From positions 1,944,485 through 2,008,484 of the forward strand of contig NW_015622542.1 in NCBI RefSeq assembly GCF_000835495.1: a DNA stretch of 64,000 nt, in the 5' to 3' direction. The notes beneath the pieces were generated by a model. That model saw only the letters and a program-made list of their open reading frames with translations. It was not told the origin of the DNA and made no database searches. The DNA comes from Cladophialophora immunda. Its lineage: Eukaryota; Ascomycota; Eurotiomycetes; Chaetothyriales; Herpotrichiellaceae. This document shows, one piece after another, positions 1 to 12,458 of this stretch (position 1 is the first letter of the stretch; the number at the start of each line of letters is the position of its first letter). A program made the position numbers and the translations under genes.

Positions 1-1186
1 TCGTCGTCAGCAAACACAATAATTTTGTGTGCCTCCTTTCGTTCTTGAGGAATATGGGCAATAGCGGATGTAAGCTGTTCTCGTTTGTTTGCACAGCTAG
101 CCTGGAATTCATCAATTCTAATTTTGTCTCAACTCTTTTTATTCCACTCCAGGGAGCTTGAACCGCACCAAGAATACCAGGAAGAGCGCATATCGAATGT
201 ACCGAGTTCCAGCTTTTATATGGTACTGAATTCCTTCCGAAAGAGCCTGGAGGCTTTCCCAGAGTATTGTAATCACAGTCATCACGTTGCTCGGTGTGAG
301 AATCGGGTTCTTCGGAATTGGAATATGTCTATGTCTCATGTATGAGATACCTCGAATAAATAAGGCGATTACATTTGAAGATGCTAGAAGTATTAGGTAC
401 ATAGTTTCTTATTAATAGGCCATGGGGACATACAATAGTGTGATAAGCCAGAGTGATCGGTGGCCTGCCATCATAGAGTAAGTGAAGAGCATGTCGGTGG
501 GAAGTTCGACAACACTGCTGCCTATTTCTGTCTCCTATGGATTCGTGACTATTATACCGGGGCTCTGCGAGTCCCAACACACCCACTTTCATCGATGCCA
601 ATTTCTTGATAAACGTATCTGTGCAATCGGCGAGAATTGTGAAACTAAAACATTATAGTATTGACAAGGAAAGGAAAACTCAACCCGATCCCACTATCCT
701 GTTAATGGGGATCTTATTTCACACCCCTCTGAGTAGGATTCTGATTCTCGGCTCTGTCAGATCAGCACAACCCACACGTCCGCCACTTTCCACATGGAAG
801 TTTAGGCAGTATTGCAAGGGCAGGGAATCTGCCAGGTTCCTGACGCTCGTCTGACACGGGTGCCTAACCGAGAAGCAAGTTCAGCCGACCGGAAGGGGCC
901 AGAATAAGCCCCTGGTGTGTCTGCTCAGGGAGTGCTCAGGGAGCCTCAGTGATGCTCAGCCAAGAGCTCAGTTAAAGCTCAGGTTAAAGCGGCCTTCGCT
1001 CACCCTCTAGGACCAAACTGTAAATAGCAAGTAGGTTTTTCGTTCTCGAGTAATAGAGGTGAGCGGCTAACTATCCATTCTACCCGTTTCTCTCTTCAGT
1101 ATATATAGTTCTCGCAGCTGCGTGAGAGCGCGTGATAGATTCCTGTGCTTCAAGATTACGGGTGAGCGGCAGCTGAGACCAATCTC
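1..1186. other. Intergenic left end, no gene recognised
   Basis: Short open frames on both strands look random and none resembles a known protein. The only structure noticed is a cluster of GCTCAG hexamers near 923–982, listed separately. The stretch lies downstream of the P450 gene and may separate it from cluster genes beyond the window. Confidence 0.6.
923..982. repeat. Cluster of five GCTCAG hexamers
   Basis: GCTCAG starts at 923, 934, 954, 966 and 977, all in the same orientation, with spacing of 11, 20, 12 and 11. A near copy, GCCTCAG, lies between the second and third. The spacing is close to one helical turn or a multiple of it. Function is unknown. Confidence 0.6.
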
Positions 1187-3047
1187 TTACTTCGCCGTTC
1201 GAAGCTGGTGGAGGCTTGCACTCGGTCGGAAACTAAGCGTCGCTTCCACACCCTCCTGTTTCACCCCCAAAGCCTCTCTGAGCTTCCATTCCTTCGTCGG
1301 GTCTACGAGTCGAATCTGCCCAAACGATCAGTCTCTGTCAGAACAAACATATCTTGGCGGTGAAGGCAAAACAGAGAGCACTTCAACTCACATCAAACGT
1401 GGAGTACATGGTCGCCACGAGCTTGTAGATCTCACAGCGCGCAATGTTTCTTCCCATGCAAGCGCGATCACCCGCGCCCCAGGTCAAATCCGCCCTGCTC
1501 ATCCAACGCAGCCGCTCTGCGTAGGCATCCGGGCTCTCTGTGGGCTCCATCAGCCACCGCTCCGGCCGGAACAGCTGTGCGTCGGCGCCGTAGACGTCTT
1601 TGTTGAAATGCGTCGCGCCGCCCAATATCGCGACCGCCGTGCCGGCTGGCACGCGGCGGCCGTCGTCGAGGATGAACTCTCGACCCGGGGGGATCTCGCG
1701 GCGAGAGAGCGCTGCGCCGAGGGGGAAGCAGCGGAAAGTTTCGTGGATGACCGCGTCAAGGTAGGTCAGTTTCTGGACCTCAACCCAGAGGGGCGGCATC
1801 TGGAGGCCGGAGGATTGCAGCTCGGCGTGCAGGTTGGCGGCGATGGAGGGCTGCTGGCCGAGAAAGTAAACCACCGCTGTGACGATGGCGGCGACCGATT
1901 CACCGCCCGCGAAGAGCGGCGTCGTGGCGTAGCCATGCAGGACCAGCTCGTCGACGGTCTGCGGGAACTTCTCCTTGGTCTCCAGGAGCTGGTCGAGGAG
2001 GTCCTCGCGGTCATTGCGTCTTGTCGTCGTCCTTCCCTGAGCCCTCCTACTTTGGATGAGCTCGCGTGCCCGGCGCGGGAAGGAGCCCATGCGTTTGATC
2101 ATGACCTGGGCCAACGGAGTCCTCTTGAGAAGTGAAAACACCCAAGGCATGCAGACGCCCTGGATCATCGCATACACGTCAGCGCAGACCGCAAGCATCG
2201 CTTTTCTCTCTTACGGAGCCTACCATAGATCGGAACTTTTGAGCTTCATGCAAGCCCTTGAACATGCCCTCTCGGTCAGCCTCGCCTCGAATCAATCCAA
2301 AGTCGACGGATGCGGTGATCTTCATGATCGTGTCATACGCAACTATTTGGGCATGTTAGCGGTCGACAAGCAGACCAACGGAAGTGTCTCTGCCCACAAA
2401 AGTGCGCCCATTGGTAGACAGGCAGGGGCTTTCCCGCGGCAACGAACTCCTTGTCGAGTTGGTGGACAAACTGGAAGATGCACTCGTCGATGAAGCGTTC
2501 CGACTTTGTGACGTTGGACATGGAATAGATGCCCGCGATCGGCCGTTTAATGGCTGCATGGTCTCTGGGGCTCTCCATCGCCAAGATGTTCGGGTATACG
2601 ACGCCGTTCAGCTCATGTCGTAGTGGTTTAAAGTGATGGCTCTAAGAGGATATTTGCTCCGAATGAGCGATGGCTCGGTGGATACGCACGCAGTTGGCCA
2701 ATACATACTTTGGGAAGCGGTGACCTGTTGCCATATACTTGTTCGATCATGGCTGGGTCCGAGAAAAGCAGGGTTCGCGGCCCAACTTGGACCACAGGAC
2801 CGTACTCCTCGTGCAGCCGCACGATGGTCAGACGTGTTCGCTCGTGGTATGTATCGAGCACTTGAAACAGATCTGAAGGGATGTTAGACCTACTCGACCC
2901 ATGGCATCAGCAGGAACGTGAGATATGGCTACCTGTATACTTGCGCCACCACGGTCCCGGAAAACGCCATAATCCCGTCCGCAGAGGTGTTGCCAAAAAC
3001 CAGACAACACCTCCAACGACGCAAGCTAGAAACAAGAGAGTAAGCAT
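1187..3047 (-). CDS. Cytochrome P450 monooxygenase, six exons
   Basis: Membrane-anchored heme-thiolate monooxygenase that would hydroxylate a small organic substrate using a P450 reductase. Six exons join in frame (3047–2933, 2872–2709, 2641–2398, 2342–2224, 2159–1392, 1315–1187) to give 512 residues, a normal P450 length. An N-terminal hydrophobic anchor is followed by a proline-rich RFPGPWW hinge. The I-helix region reads AGGESVAAIVTA, the K-helix ExxR is ETFR, the PERW motif is FRPERW, and the heme loop is WGAGDRACMGRN with the axial cysteine near residue 448. The I-helix shows AGGES in place of the usual AGxxT. The last exon restores the usual C-terminal strand (IRLVDPTKEW). The gene is divergent from the FAD monooxygenase over 405 bp. 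It resembles fungal pisatin-demethylase-like P450s, but the substrate cannot be read. Confidence 0.92.
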
Positions 3048-3452
3048 TTTCAACGTGAGAAAGGCTCGCTGAAGGTCATTTGAGATGGCATAGCGTTACT
3101 GATTTTACCTTATAGGTGAAGTTGGGAGCCCAGCAAAGCATACTTGGGTACGACCTTCCTGCAAACCCCGAAATCGCCGAAGTTGGGTTGTCTCGTGCTG
3201 CGTGACATGGTCCTCAGAGCCAGTTTCGGTCCTCCTTCATATTGCCGGAGCTTCTCGAGGGGCCCAGGGAAGTCACAGCTGATATATCTCTATCATCTAC
3301 AACTTGTTATGTTATAAGACGCCCAATCAAGAGTTCGGTTGAAAGCTTAATTCACTCTCCACAAGTATCAAGGTCCTCGGGACATTCAGAGATACATTTT
3401 GCTTTTCAATCCCACATCTGTCCTCTCTTGTGCCACTCAGACGGTCTTCTAA
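3048..3452. promoter_or_regulatory. Shared promoter of P450 and FAD monooxygenase
   Basis: This 405-bp gap separates two divergent oxygenase start codons, so co-regulation is likely. CGG and CCG triplets, the half-sites of Zn2Cys6 regulators, occur here, including a CGG-N15-CCG arrangement from about 3227. That spacing is not one of the classic ones, so no operator is claimed. Confidence 0.45.
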
Positions 3453-4814
3453 ATGACTCTTCAGCTGACCGTGATAATCATCGGGGCCGGCATTGGTGGT
3501 CTGGCTACTGCAGTAGCACTCCGTCAAGCCGGTCACAAAGTCATCGTCCTGGAAAAGCACAGCAATAAGCGCGAGGTCGGCTTCGCTGTAAGTATATCCC
3601 CCAATGCAAACAAGGTCCTACGAAGTCTAGGGGTCGACTTTAAGGGTGCTCGTATGGTGCACTGCACCGAAGACGTGTTCATCCAAGCAGCACCAGGCCA
3701 GCGGCCATTTCAAGTACTATTGCGGTCATCATTAGCCCATCTCGAAAAAGAGTACGGGGCACCATCGACTACTGTGCACCGCGCAGATCTGCACAACTGC
3801 CTGAGGAACCTGGCAGCCTCAAGTCACGGTGCAGGTGTACCGGTGGAAATTGTAGAGGGAGTTTCAGCAGTGCATCTCGACTCTGCTGGCTCGGTCACGC
3901 TGCATAACCGGGAGGTGTTGAGGGCGGATTTTGTGGTCGGGGCAGACGGCGTGAAATCCAGAGCCCACCAGGCTGTTGTGGAAGATGGCAGAGAGCGGCT
4001 GGCAAAGCTGAGCGGAATCAGCAATGTGCGGGTTTGCGTGCCAACCAAGGCACTCGTGGAGGACGAGGACTTGAGAGAGTTTATGGAGCTTGCGCCCCAT
4101 GGAACCTCCGTAACTTTAGGCACAAGACCAGATCGGATGATTCTGCGGTACCCTTGTCGGGAGTAAGTCATCTCGCTCAGTTTGATAGAGATTCCACTGA
4201 CAGGGCCGTTTTTTTATAGCAATACGCTCCAAAACTTCGGCTTCTATGCCGCCGTCGACGACGCGCCCGGAAGCGAACAGAAAGTAGAAACGCAGTCGTC
4301 AAAACAAGTTGCCCGCGACCGCATGCAGAGCTTCGACCCTTCTCTCCATAAAATACTTAATCATTGCGGCGAAGAGGACATGTACCTTTGGAAAGTGGCG
4401 GACCGCGACCCCCTGCCCACGTACCACAAGGACCGGCTGATCGTCCTCGGCGACGCTGCGCACCCAATGCTTCCCACCCTCGGGAACGGCGCGGGGATGG
4501 CAATCGAGGATGCAGGAGCCCTAGGAGTGGTTATGGAGGGAGTCGCCGACGTGAGCGAGGTGACAGGAAGGTTGGAGCTGTGGGATAGCGTGCGGAGACC
4601 AAGGGCAAGCGCTGCACAACTTTTGAGTCGGACGACGGGGGTGGGGTACGACCTCAGCAGGGAGACACAAGACATGGTGAGGGAATACCTGTCTGAGGAG
4701 GAACTTCCAGACTTGACACTGGCGGGTGTGAAGAAAATGTTGTTTCGCTACGATTGCCTGGGGGAGACGAGGAGGGCACTGCAAAAGTCGAGAGGTTCGG
4801 CGAATTGTGCTTAG
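3453..4814 (+). CDS. FAD-dependent monooxygenase, salicylate-hydroxylase-like
   Basis: Flavoprotein aromatic hydroxylase of the PHBH/UbiH/salicylate hydroxylase type, predicted to insert one oxygen with NAD(P)H. Two exons (3453–4162 and 4220–4814) give 434 residues; the intron restores the join CRD-NTLQNF. Visible motifs: N-terminal GxGxxG (GAGIGGLATA) followed by an acid at the end of strand 2 (LEKH), the DG motif GADGVKS, and the GD motif GDAAHPMLPTLGNGAG that binds the FAD ribityl chain. No signal peptide is seen. It is divergent from the P450 and precedes the transporter, so the two oxygenases may act in sequence on one aromatic substrate. Kynurenine-monooxygenase-like or secondary-metabolite tailoring enzymes share the fold, so the substrate is open. 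Confidence 0.92.
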
Positions 4815-5907
4815 CATGGGTGTCTCCGCCGAAATCGTCGAGCTTTTGAACTGTTCGGTGCCGCACAGGAGGAATCACCGATAGAGCGTGCAAGGGAGCA
4901 CTGTTGGTTCCTGGACACCATGGCAAGCCCCTGCTTTCGGCGAATGCCCACCTGCTTGTAGTGAGGTGGCTACTAGTCGAAAGAGGCTAAAGGTATGAGA
5001 TCTTCTCCACAATATCAATTCCCCATCAGCCTATGTTGGCTTAGCGTCTTTCACTAGGCTGGCATCTCCCGATGAGGGGCATGCAACTAAACGAAGTCGG
5101 GTCATGATGCTGTAGGGTATTGATGATCCACCTGTTGGTTTTCGGGGATCCCTGTCACAAGAGCGCCAATTGCGGCGAACTTGAGGTCATCCGGACAGCG
5201 TGGCAAGCTAGATTTTGGTGGCAGGGTTCGAGACGTCTTCCGCTCACAGTACTCCGTACCCCGTATGGTTTGAATACTTCGCACGATCGGTTGGGGATTT
5301 TTTCGGGGAGAGCAGCAATAGGCAGGATAATCTGTGCGTTTGTTGAGACGTTGTTGATCCGACACTATCGACGTCTCATGTCTTGTGCCAACCGCCCGCG
5401 CCACACCAGTGCCATGATTCCCGAGTAAGCTGCTTATCAGCAATTGACCTGAGTAGATAGAGACGCCACCCCTTTCACTTGTTCCGCGCGTCTCGGATAT
5501 TTTTAGCCTTTGGCTGTTATGAGGTCAGCCCGAACTCTCTAGCTGAATATTTGCTCGCATGGATATTGAGGTTCTTTCACAATTATTGGATATACCATCT
5601 TTATGGGCTCTGAGGAGCATTGTAGCTTTGTGCTGTCTGGCTCTATCACTAGGCTATGACGGATATCCTGCCATAGGGATCCTGATAACCCGTCGAGGTC
5701 TCGCAGGGCGGTAATACAGAGACAGAACCCAGTCCCAACCACACAACACATCGACTGTCCAACAACAACCGATGATTTCCAAGGATTTACCGCTCTGGAC
5801 ACTTCCGGTTCCTGCACTCGAATCAACTCTCACTGAATCAGACCCCCTGTCCTGAGTCTGATTTGGAGTTTCTGGCTTCTTGTCGAGGAAGCGCTGCTCG
5901 CTTCATC
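4815..5907. other. Intergenic, 1.1 kb
   Basis: Sequence between the FAD monooxygenase stop and the MFS start. Open frames of about 100 codons on both strands have no recognisable family features. It presumably holds the 3' end of one gene and the promoter of the next. Confidence 0.55.
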
Positions 5908-7928
5908 ATGGCAGAAGGTACCGTTTGGCCCTCATCTGTTCTGATTATCTGGCTGGACAGCTAGCTGAGCGACTCTGACAGACCACCCTTCGGACCATCG
6001 CCCCGAACAAGCGCCGTCCCTGAACAACCACATTGTCCAGGGCAAGGGAGATACTCTGGAGGCGGAAATGGGATTAGAGACGACGTCAAAAGATCCCGCA
6101 CCCCCAGCAACGGCGCCATCCTACCCAAGCCCGCTCAAACAAGCGATCTTAGTCATTGCCCTGCTACTCGCCACGTTCATCGTTGGCCTTGACACGGTAC
6201 GAAGTAGACACCTCGTCTTTTCTAGCCGAGACATAGCAAAAGCTAATCGTGAATCCTCGACATAGAGTGTCATCGCCACGGCAATTCCCACCATCACAAA
6301 GGAGTTCCACAGTATCGACCAGGTCGGATGGTATGGCTCTGCGTTTCTGATGTGCCTGGCCATGTTTCAAGGTGTCTGGAGCAAGGCATACAAGTACTTT
6401 CCGCAGAAGACCGTCTTCCTCTGCTGTATCTTCACTTTCGAAGTTGGAAGTCTCGTGGTCGCTCTGGCTCCCAATAGCGTTGCCGTCATTGCTGGTCGTG
6501 CCGTCCAGGGTCTCGGAGGAGCAGGCCTGACCTCGGGATGTTATATCATTGCCGCATTGATTATGCAGCCCTCGCGTCTGTCCATAGTCATGGGACTGTT
6601 TGGCGCCATCTGGACTTGTGTATCCGTCTTGGGTCCCGTCCTTGGTGGAGTATTCACCCAAGATCTTACCTGGAGATGGTGCTTCTGGATCAACTTGCCC
6701 ATTGGAGCCGCAACGTTTCTCATCATTCTTTTTCTCTTCACCACACCGTCACATTCCCACTCTGTCACAGCGCCGTCTTGGAGGAAATACCCGCGCGAGT
6801 TCGATGCTCTGGGAGTTGCGCTGGGGCTGGGGGCCTGGATTTGCTTGCTCCTTGTGCTGCAAGATGGTGGCGTAAAGCACGCCTGGAACTCAAGCTTTTC
6901 CATTGGCTTGCTCGTTGGATTCTGGCTCTTTGTCATCGCCTTCGTTGTCGCCGAGTGGATACAGGGCGACGCGGCTACAATCCCAAAGCGACTCTTGAAG
7001 AGTCGTACTATTGCAGCATGTGCCGTCTATAGCTTCGTGTAAGTCCAAGAAGCTTGGTGGTGGATGTTGAGACTAACCATTTCGTGTCTTCAGCTCTAAT
7101 GCTGGTGGTGTCTCTCGAACATACACCCTTCCAATCTACTTTCAGGCCGTCCAAGGAGTCTCACCGTCGGACAGTGGTGTACGCACAATTCCCAGCGTGC
7201 TATCATTCTGTATGAAATAGCCAGGCTCTCTTTTTGAAGGAAATTGTACTGACGTCGGCTACCAAAGCGCTCGCAACTTTCAGCTGCGCCATCCTTCTGG
7301 GGAAGGTTGGGTATTACCAGCCCTTCCTTTGGGCAGGTGGCATCCTGATCACGATTGGATCTGGTCTATATTATACTTTGGATCCAAGTTCGTCGGCTGG
7401 GCATTGGATTGGATACCAGGTCATTGCAGGTGTTGGACAGGGCATCGTCATCCAGCTACCTGCTATGGTAGCACAGAGGGTCTCGACGCGACAGGATTTA
7501 TCTGTCACTGTGGGGATCATGATGTGTAAGTCATGGTCGCTTACAAGTCGGTAGGGAGCGGAGACTGATGTATCACCACAGTTGCCCAGTTTGTTGGCGG
7601 CGGTTTCGGTGTGTCGGCTGGCCAGGCCATCCTCAACAATCGCCTGGTTGACACGCTCCCCGTTGGCAACTCGGTTGTCACCCCTGCGCACGTGCTGGCT
7701 GCAGGCGCTACAGGACTCCGACAAGCATTCCCAAACCCTCGAGACCTCGCGGCCGTTGTTGCCTCGTACATGATCGGTCTCAGGGACGCATGGGTTTTCA
7801 CGACTGCGATGAGTGGCGCTGCTTTCCTGACGGCCTTTGCGGCAGAATGGAGGTCCATCAATGAGCCCGTGCCGGATACGAAGCCTCCGGTCGAAACGCC
7901 ATCTGCGCCTGAAGAGGTTAAGGCATGA
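5908..7928 (+). CDS. MFS efflux transporter, DHA2 (14-helix) type
   Basis: Proton-driven exporter of the major facilitator superfamily, probably in the plasma membrane. The start is the ATG of a 10-nt first exon (5908–5917). Exon 2 begins at 5982 and four further introns with clean GT–AG ends give about 572 residues. The key join after intron 2 reads GLDTSVIATAIPTIT, the usual helix 1 region of fungal DHA2 pumps. Other signatures are RAVQGLGGAGLTSG and motif C LGPVLGGVF, followed by a DFDALG-like segment (REFDALGVALG). The hydrophobic pattern suits 14 helices. It sits between an oxygenase and an aldolase-family gene, which suggests export of a product or intermediate, or self-protection. Starting at the internal ATG at 6068 would lose about 32 residues of cytoplasmic tail only. 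Confidence 0.9.
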
Positions 7929-8751
7929 TTGTCCCGAAGCTATCAGCCTTGCCTGATGGGTCCTGGTGCTACGTGGATAGAAATAAAACGGTCCGTGTCG
8001 TTGCTTCAAAGCTTGATGATAATATATGGATTAGCGGAAGAGGGCTCTTACTGATAAAGACACACGCAATATTTGACATGGCTACACCGTATCTGTCGGC
8101 GTTGAGAATGAGTGCCTCGGCAGTCATGATGCCACACTCCTTCTCCTGCTTCCTCGCGCTCTCCTCGTGACGCCGGTACAAGGCTGGCAACCCACGCCGG
8201 TTGTATACGATGAAGATCCGACAAGGCGGAAATTGTGTAGGATCAGACCACCACAGCGCCACGATTTCAGTCTGGGTTCCGGATAGTAATAGAGGTGGAT
8301 AGCTACGTATTCTGGCCTACTTGAATTTGCCGGATGGGGAAAAAAAGGCGGAGCTGCGTGGCGGGCGATCCGGGGAGATAAATATTTGGGTGGTTTTCGA
8401 CCGGCCAAAAAACCAGTTAAGGGACTAAGTGTTTGTTTGTGTGGTATGTAGGAAGATAGGTATCAGGAGACTGTTCACTGAGTGCGGCGCTGTCGACTTA
8501 CAGAGCTGGGCGAATACATATTCTGCAGTAATTCGCATTGGTCTTGGATCTGGTACGAGGGTTGGTCTGATTGTTTTGTAGTCGAAGAGAACCAGTCTAA
8601 GTGGCCATTGGAAACGGTGTTGGTCATTCTTTTTATCTCGGAAATACTCGTGGTCGCGGCCGTGGTCATCGCTGTCGTCGTTATTGCCACTAACATTTCG
8701 TTCTCATCCATAACAAGTCACTCTCTACGGAGGATAAAAGATCAGAAGAAG
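7929..8751. other. Intergenic, 0.8 kb, upstream of aldolase-family gene 1
   Basis: No convincing gene. An open frame continues upstream of the 8752 ATG and encodes a hydrophobic stretch, but it contains no in-frame ATG (it opens at GTG, 8482), so it is taken as leader sequence. Confidence 0.5.
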
Positions 8752-9731
8752 ATGGACATCCAGACCGCCAAACGCACTCTCATCACCGCCAACCACATCC
8801 TCCACCACCAAGGCCAAGTCCTCGACGCCTACGGCCACATCAGCGTCCGGCACCCGGCAAATCCGTCAGTCTTCCTGATGGCGCGGTACGTGCCCGCTGC
8901 GCTGGTCGCCTCGCCCGATGACATCGTCGAGTACCGCGTCGAGGACGCGGAACCCGTGGACCCGCATGCCCCTCGCGGCTATACGGAACGTTTCATCCAT
9001 TCGGAGCTGTACAAAAGGTTTGGGGAGGTGAGGAGTGTCTGCCATAGCCATGCGCGGGAAGTCATTCCTTGGGGTCTGTTGGCAGGGAAGGGATCGGGGC
9101 TGAAGGCCTGCGTCAACACGAGTGGATTTTTGGGTGAGTCTCGATTATAATATAAAACCGCCGTTCAAGGCAGTTCTAGCCCCCTTTCTTCCGTCTGATC
9201 ACCATCATCATGGAAATTGAGGAAGATGAAGAGTACGACGAGGCGAAACTTACGAGAACTGGAAAGCTGAATTTGATCGCAGGGAAGGAAACGCCCATCT
9301 TTGAGCCACGTCCACACTTCAGGCCAGGAGACATCAAAGACCTTCTGATCCGGTCCGAGCATCTGGGCGCTGCACTTGCAGCACTATTCACCAATACAGC
9401 CAGTAGTGGCGGCCAACTAGACCGCAGCGTGGTACTGATGCGGGGGCACGGGATGACTGTGGCTGCAACGTCGATCGAGCACTGCGTTTTCCGTTCGATC
9501 TATACGAGAAACAATGCCATTGTCCAGACCACGGCGGTGATGTTAAGAAGCTCGTTGAAGCTGGAATCGGATGCCAGCCATGAGCACAATGAAGACGAAG
9601 AAGATCTGACGTTCCTGGATGACGAGGAGGTGGCGGATTGTACTGGAATCAACGTGAAGACAGTCCTTAGACCGTGGACTGCGTGGAGCCGGGAGGTTCA
9701 GGCAAATCCGTTGTATGTGAATCTTGCGTAG
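8752..9731 (+). CDS. Class II aldolase/adducin family protein 1
   Basis: Predicted zinc-dependent lyase. Two exons (8752–9133 and 9283–9731) give 276 residues; the 149-nt intron joins GFLG to KETPIF. Family residues are present: GHISVR near 28–33, a glutamate at 79 in TERFIHSE (position of the catalytic acid in fuculose aldolase), the His-x-His zinc pair at 98 and 100 (CHSHAREV), and the third histidine in RGHGM. The adducin cytoskeletal tail is absent, so this is the enzyme-like form. Members of this family act as sugar-phosphate aldolases, and one bacterial branch (PhtC) decarboxylates dihydroxyphthalate. The paralogue at 12823–13725 and neighbouring oxygenases favour a catabolic role, which is inference. 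The 3' end overlaps the convergent regulator gene. Confidence 0.88.
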
Positions 9732-12458
9732 GTCTTAGGATTGGCAAGCAGTTAGTCAGGCGTCCAGCGGTATCACCGGGGTATGAGGGGGTATGTACCG
9801 GATTATCACTCCAATCGTCCATCAAACCTGTCCAGCCCGTGCTGTCCATGAGCATACTCTCAATGTTTGCGAATTCGTCCTCAAATCCGGCTCTCAGAGA
9901 TCCTTCACCCGGCGTCGGCTGATAAGCTTCTTGTGAATAGGCAGGGTACAGAGTGTTCACAGCTTGCTGGTGCGGTGTCTGATGAGTATACTGATACCCG
10001 ATAGCATTAGCATGTACTGGTGGCTGACTGCCGTTGCCAGAAGTCGCAACCCCTAATGGCGCCCCGGGCCTGTCAGAACTGCTTGGTTCTCTCGAAGGGG
10101 GCTTGCTTCTGGATGAGGGCAGGGCCTGCAGCCTAGCTCGCAGTTGTTGAATGGCTTGGACATATCGAGATGCAAGAGGGTGCATTTGACCACCCACGCG
10201 CTGGAGCAGCTCCAGGCCTATTCTGACAGCATGGTCAACGTCCACATTGGGAGGCAAAGCGATATCTGCCTTAGATTGGGGTTCCACCGTCTGATATACC
10301 AGCAAGACACCAAGTGCCGCAAAGACGTCTAGAGAAGAGTCAGTGGCGTCGGTCAGAACAGCAACCAGAGAGCGTCTTACAGTGTGAATTATGCCAGAAC
10401 GACGATAGCTTATTCTGGTGATGCAAGCTCCCCATCTGAGTGATCGAGTCGTAAGCCGCTGTTACACAGCGCTTGACACACTTAAGCATAATTTCGCGCT
10501 GGAAAGGGTCTGTGACTCGCCGCGTGATGTAAAGCAGCAGAGTTTGACGGTGGATCAGATGTCGCGCGTGGAGGTATCTGAGAGAATTATCAATTAGCCC
10601 GTTGCGAAAAGACCAAGAGTGGATGATGCCTACCTCATCAGCAGCACATTTCTCTGCCTTTCAAAGTGCCACTCTAAGCCTTCTGCTCCTGGTTTGAGGT
10701 GACTAGGAAGATTCTCTTGCCATGTGGTCAACTCACCATCGAGCTGAATCGACAAGGCCAGGAATTGAGTGGTATCCATTACTGGCCTCGCTTTCTGCGT
10801 ATTGTCTCCGGGTCCATCGCCACTGTACAGAGTCTTCAAAATCTTTTCCATCAACCGGCACTGCGGAATGACCTGGTTGAAATACTCCAGCTTGGAAGGC
10901 ACGCCTTGAGGCTGAACGGACTGTCCCTCCTCGTTGGACAGGAACTCGTCGTCCACTGCCAGTGGCATTCCCACTTCGATTCCTGGACCGTCCGGGATCG
11001 TGGGCCGACCGACCTTCATGCTTAAAACTCGGTCGAGGACGAAGCAGCCCCACCACACCCTCTTGCGTACTTCCTGCTCAATCATATCTGAAGTAAAGGT
11101 GACAGGGTTGAGGTGCAGCCCTAGTCCCTGTGCTGTGCGTATTGCAAGTCCGATAACGGTCCAGCAGTTGTTGAGCTCGAGGGCTCCATGGAGGTACTGA
11201 CCCATGAGTAACAAAGCTTGAACGAGCTCGATGGTGCTGACTTGCAACATCCCAGACACAAGCAGTGTCTTTGCTCTTTTGAAGTAACGAGACCGATCAC
11301 CAGCTGAACGGCCGGTGACATTGGCGTGATCGCTTCCGAACGCAAACACAAGATTGACAAGTCCATACCAGGCCAGACTCTGCTGTGTGGCCTCCTCCCC
11401 ACCTAGATCCTGACTAAGCCACAATCGCCGATATCTCTGTCGAAACGTCCCCTCGTGCAAGTAAGGGTTGAGCGGATGTCGGTACTTGAAATATGCGTCG
11501 ACCAGACGATCAGCCACGAATCGGGATGGCAAACCAAATGGATCGTCAGACTCGGCGCTCAAGAGCTCGAACAACGGGACTGATGGCGAAGAGGCTGCGA
11601 GAGACGTATTAGGGTCTCTTAGAGCAGATCCACTGGCTGGACCACCTGACCGACCAGTCGATACTTCCTTCTCTGGTGAGCTGACTTTTGCCATGAAATC
11701 GAAAGTCGAAGATTCGCCAAAGTACTCAGTTGGAGTACCCTTATTCGCGTCACTCAAGACAGTCGCTGGATCAGACGCAGCGGTATGACTTTCGCTAGGC
11801 AATCGTATGGCTTGCTGTTGATCGATTGCACGAGGGCGGTCCGGTATCTGATTCTGTGAGGGCGACATGTATTGGGTACCAGGATTGATCGTTTGTCCAT
11901 CATTGCTGGGCATCGTGGCAGAGCCTTCCATTTCTCCCGGTAGTGTAGGGACATTACTTCTCATGCGTGAGCCATTATACAGAGTGGATTACGGCGCTGA
12001 CGGTAGCACTTACAATCGCCGTGAATTGGCCTGTTGCGTAGCAGCAAGTTGTCTCTCGAGCATCTCATTTCGCATCTTGAGCTCTTCAACATAGCTTTGG
12101 AATATCAGTGTTAGCATTTTGCCGTTTAGATTGTGTAATATGGGAGACCACGCAGTGCACGATACGGGACTACCTACTCTTGTGTGACGCTCACTCGCGC
12201 TCTTTGTGGAGAGTAAACACATTCTTGCCGACGCTGTCGACATTGCTGGCAAGACGGTCGCTCGCCATCGCATCTGTTCTTCTTCAGTCTGAAAGGCGTC
12301 AGTAGTCACATCCCTGCAAACGGTCCAGGTGGAGTCTGGGGTCAGAAGTCCCACCTGCAAAGGTCGCAGGCGTAGCCAATGCGGCGTCTCTTGGAGGGTT
12401 GCTTAGTGGCATCCTGCTCGTTGTCCGCAGGCGAAGCAGTAGCAGACTCGGCTATCAT
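9667..12458 (-). CDS. Zn(II)2Cys6 transcription factor with fungal-specific domain
   Basis: Nuclear DNA-binding activator, likely the pathway regulator of this block. The start at 12458 gives a short basic lead and then a binuclear zinc cluster with cysteines at 31, 34, 41, 48, 51 and 58 (CDLCRLKKNRCDGERPSC, then CRQRRQEC), split by an intron after CDLCR. A coiled-coil linker (YVEELKMRNEMLERQL) follows. The middle-homology domain begins near YFKYRHPLNPYLHEGTF and includes WWGCFVLDR. Further introns restore LLMRYLHARH and HNSHYVFAALG. Total is roughly 790–830 residues. The 3' end is uncertain: read through, the stop is at 9667. A possible last intron with donor GTACAT and a CTAAC branch site would move it to 9698. 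Either way the tail overlaps the convergent aldolase gene. Confidence 0.88.

Noticed and set aside
1122..2135. 337-codon plus-strand open frame
   Set aside because: It lies antisense to the P450, whose six exons join perfectly in frame. The plus-strand peptide has no family features.
8482..8751. In-frame N-terminal extension with a hydrophobic helix on aldolase gene 1
   Set aside because: It opens with GTG and contains no ATG before 8752. The paralogue lacks it, so it is leader sequence.
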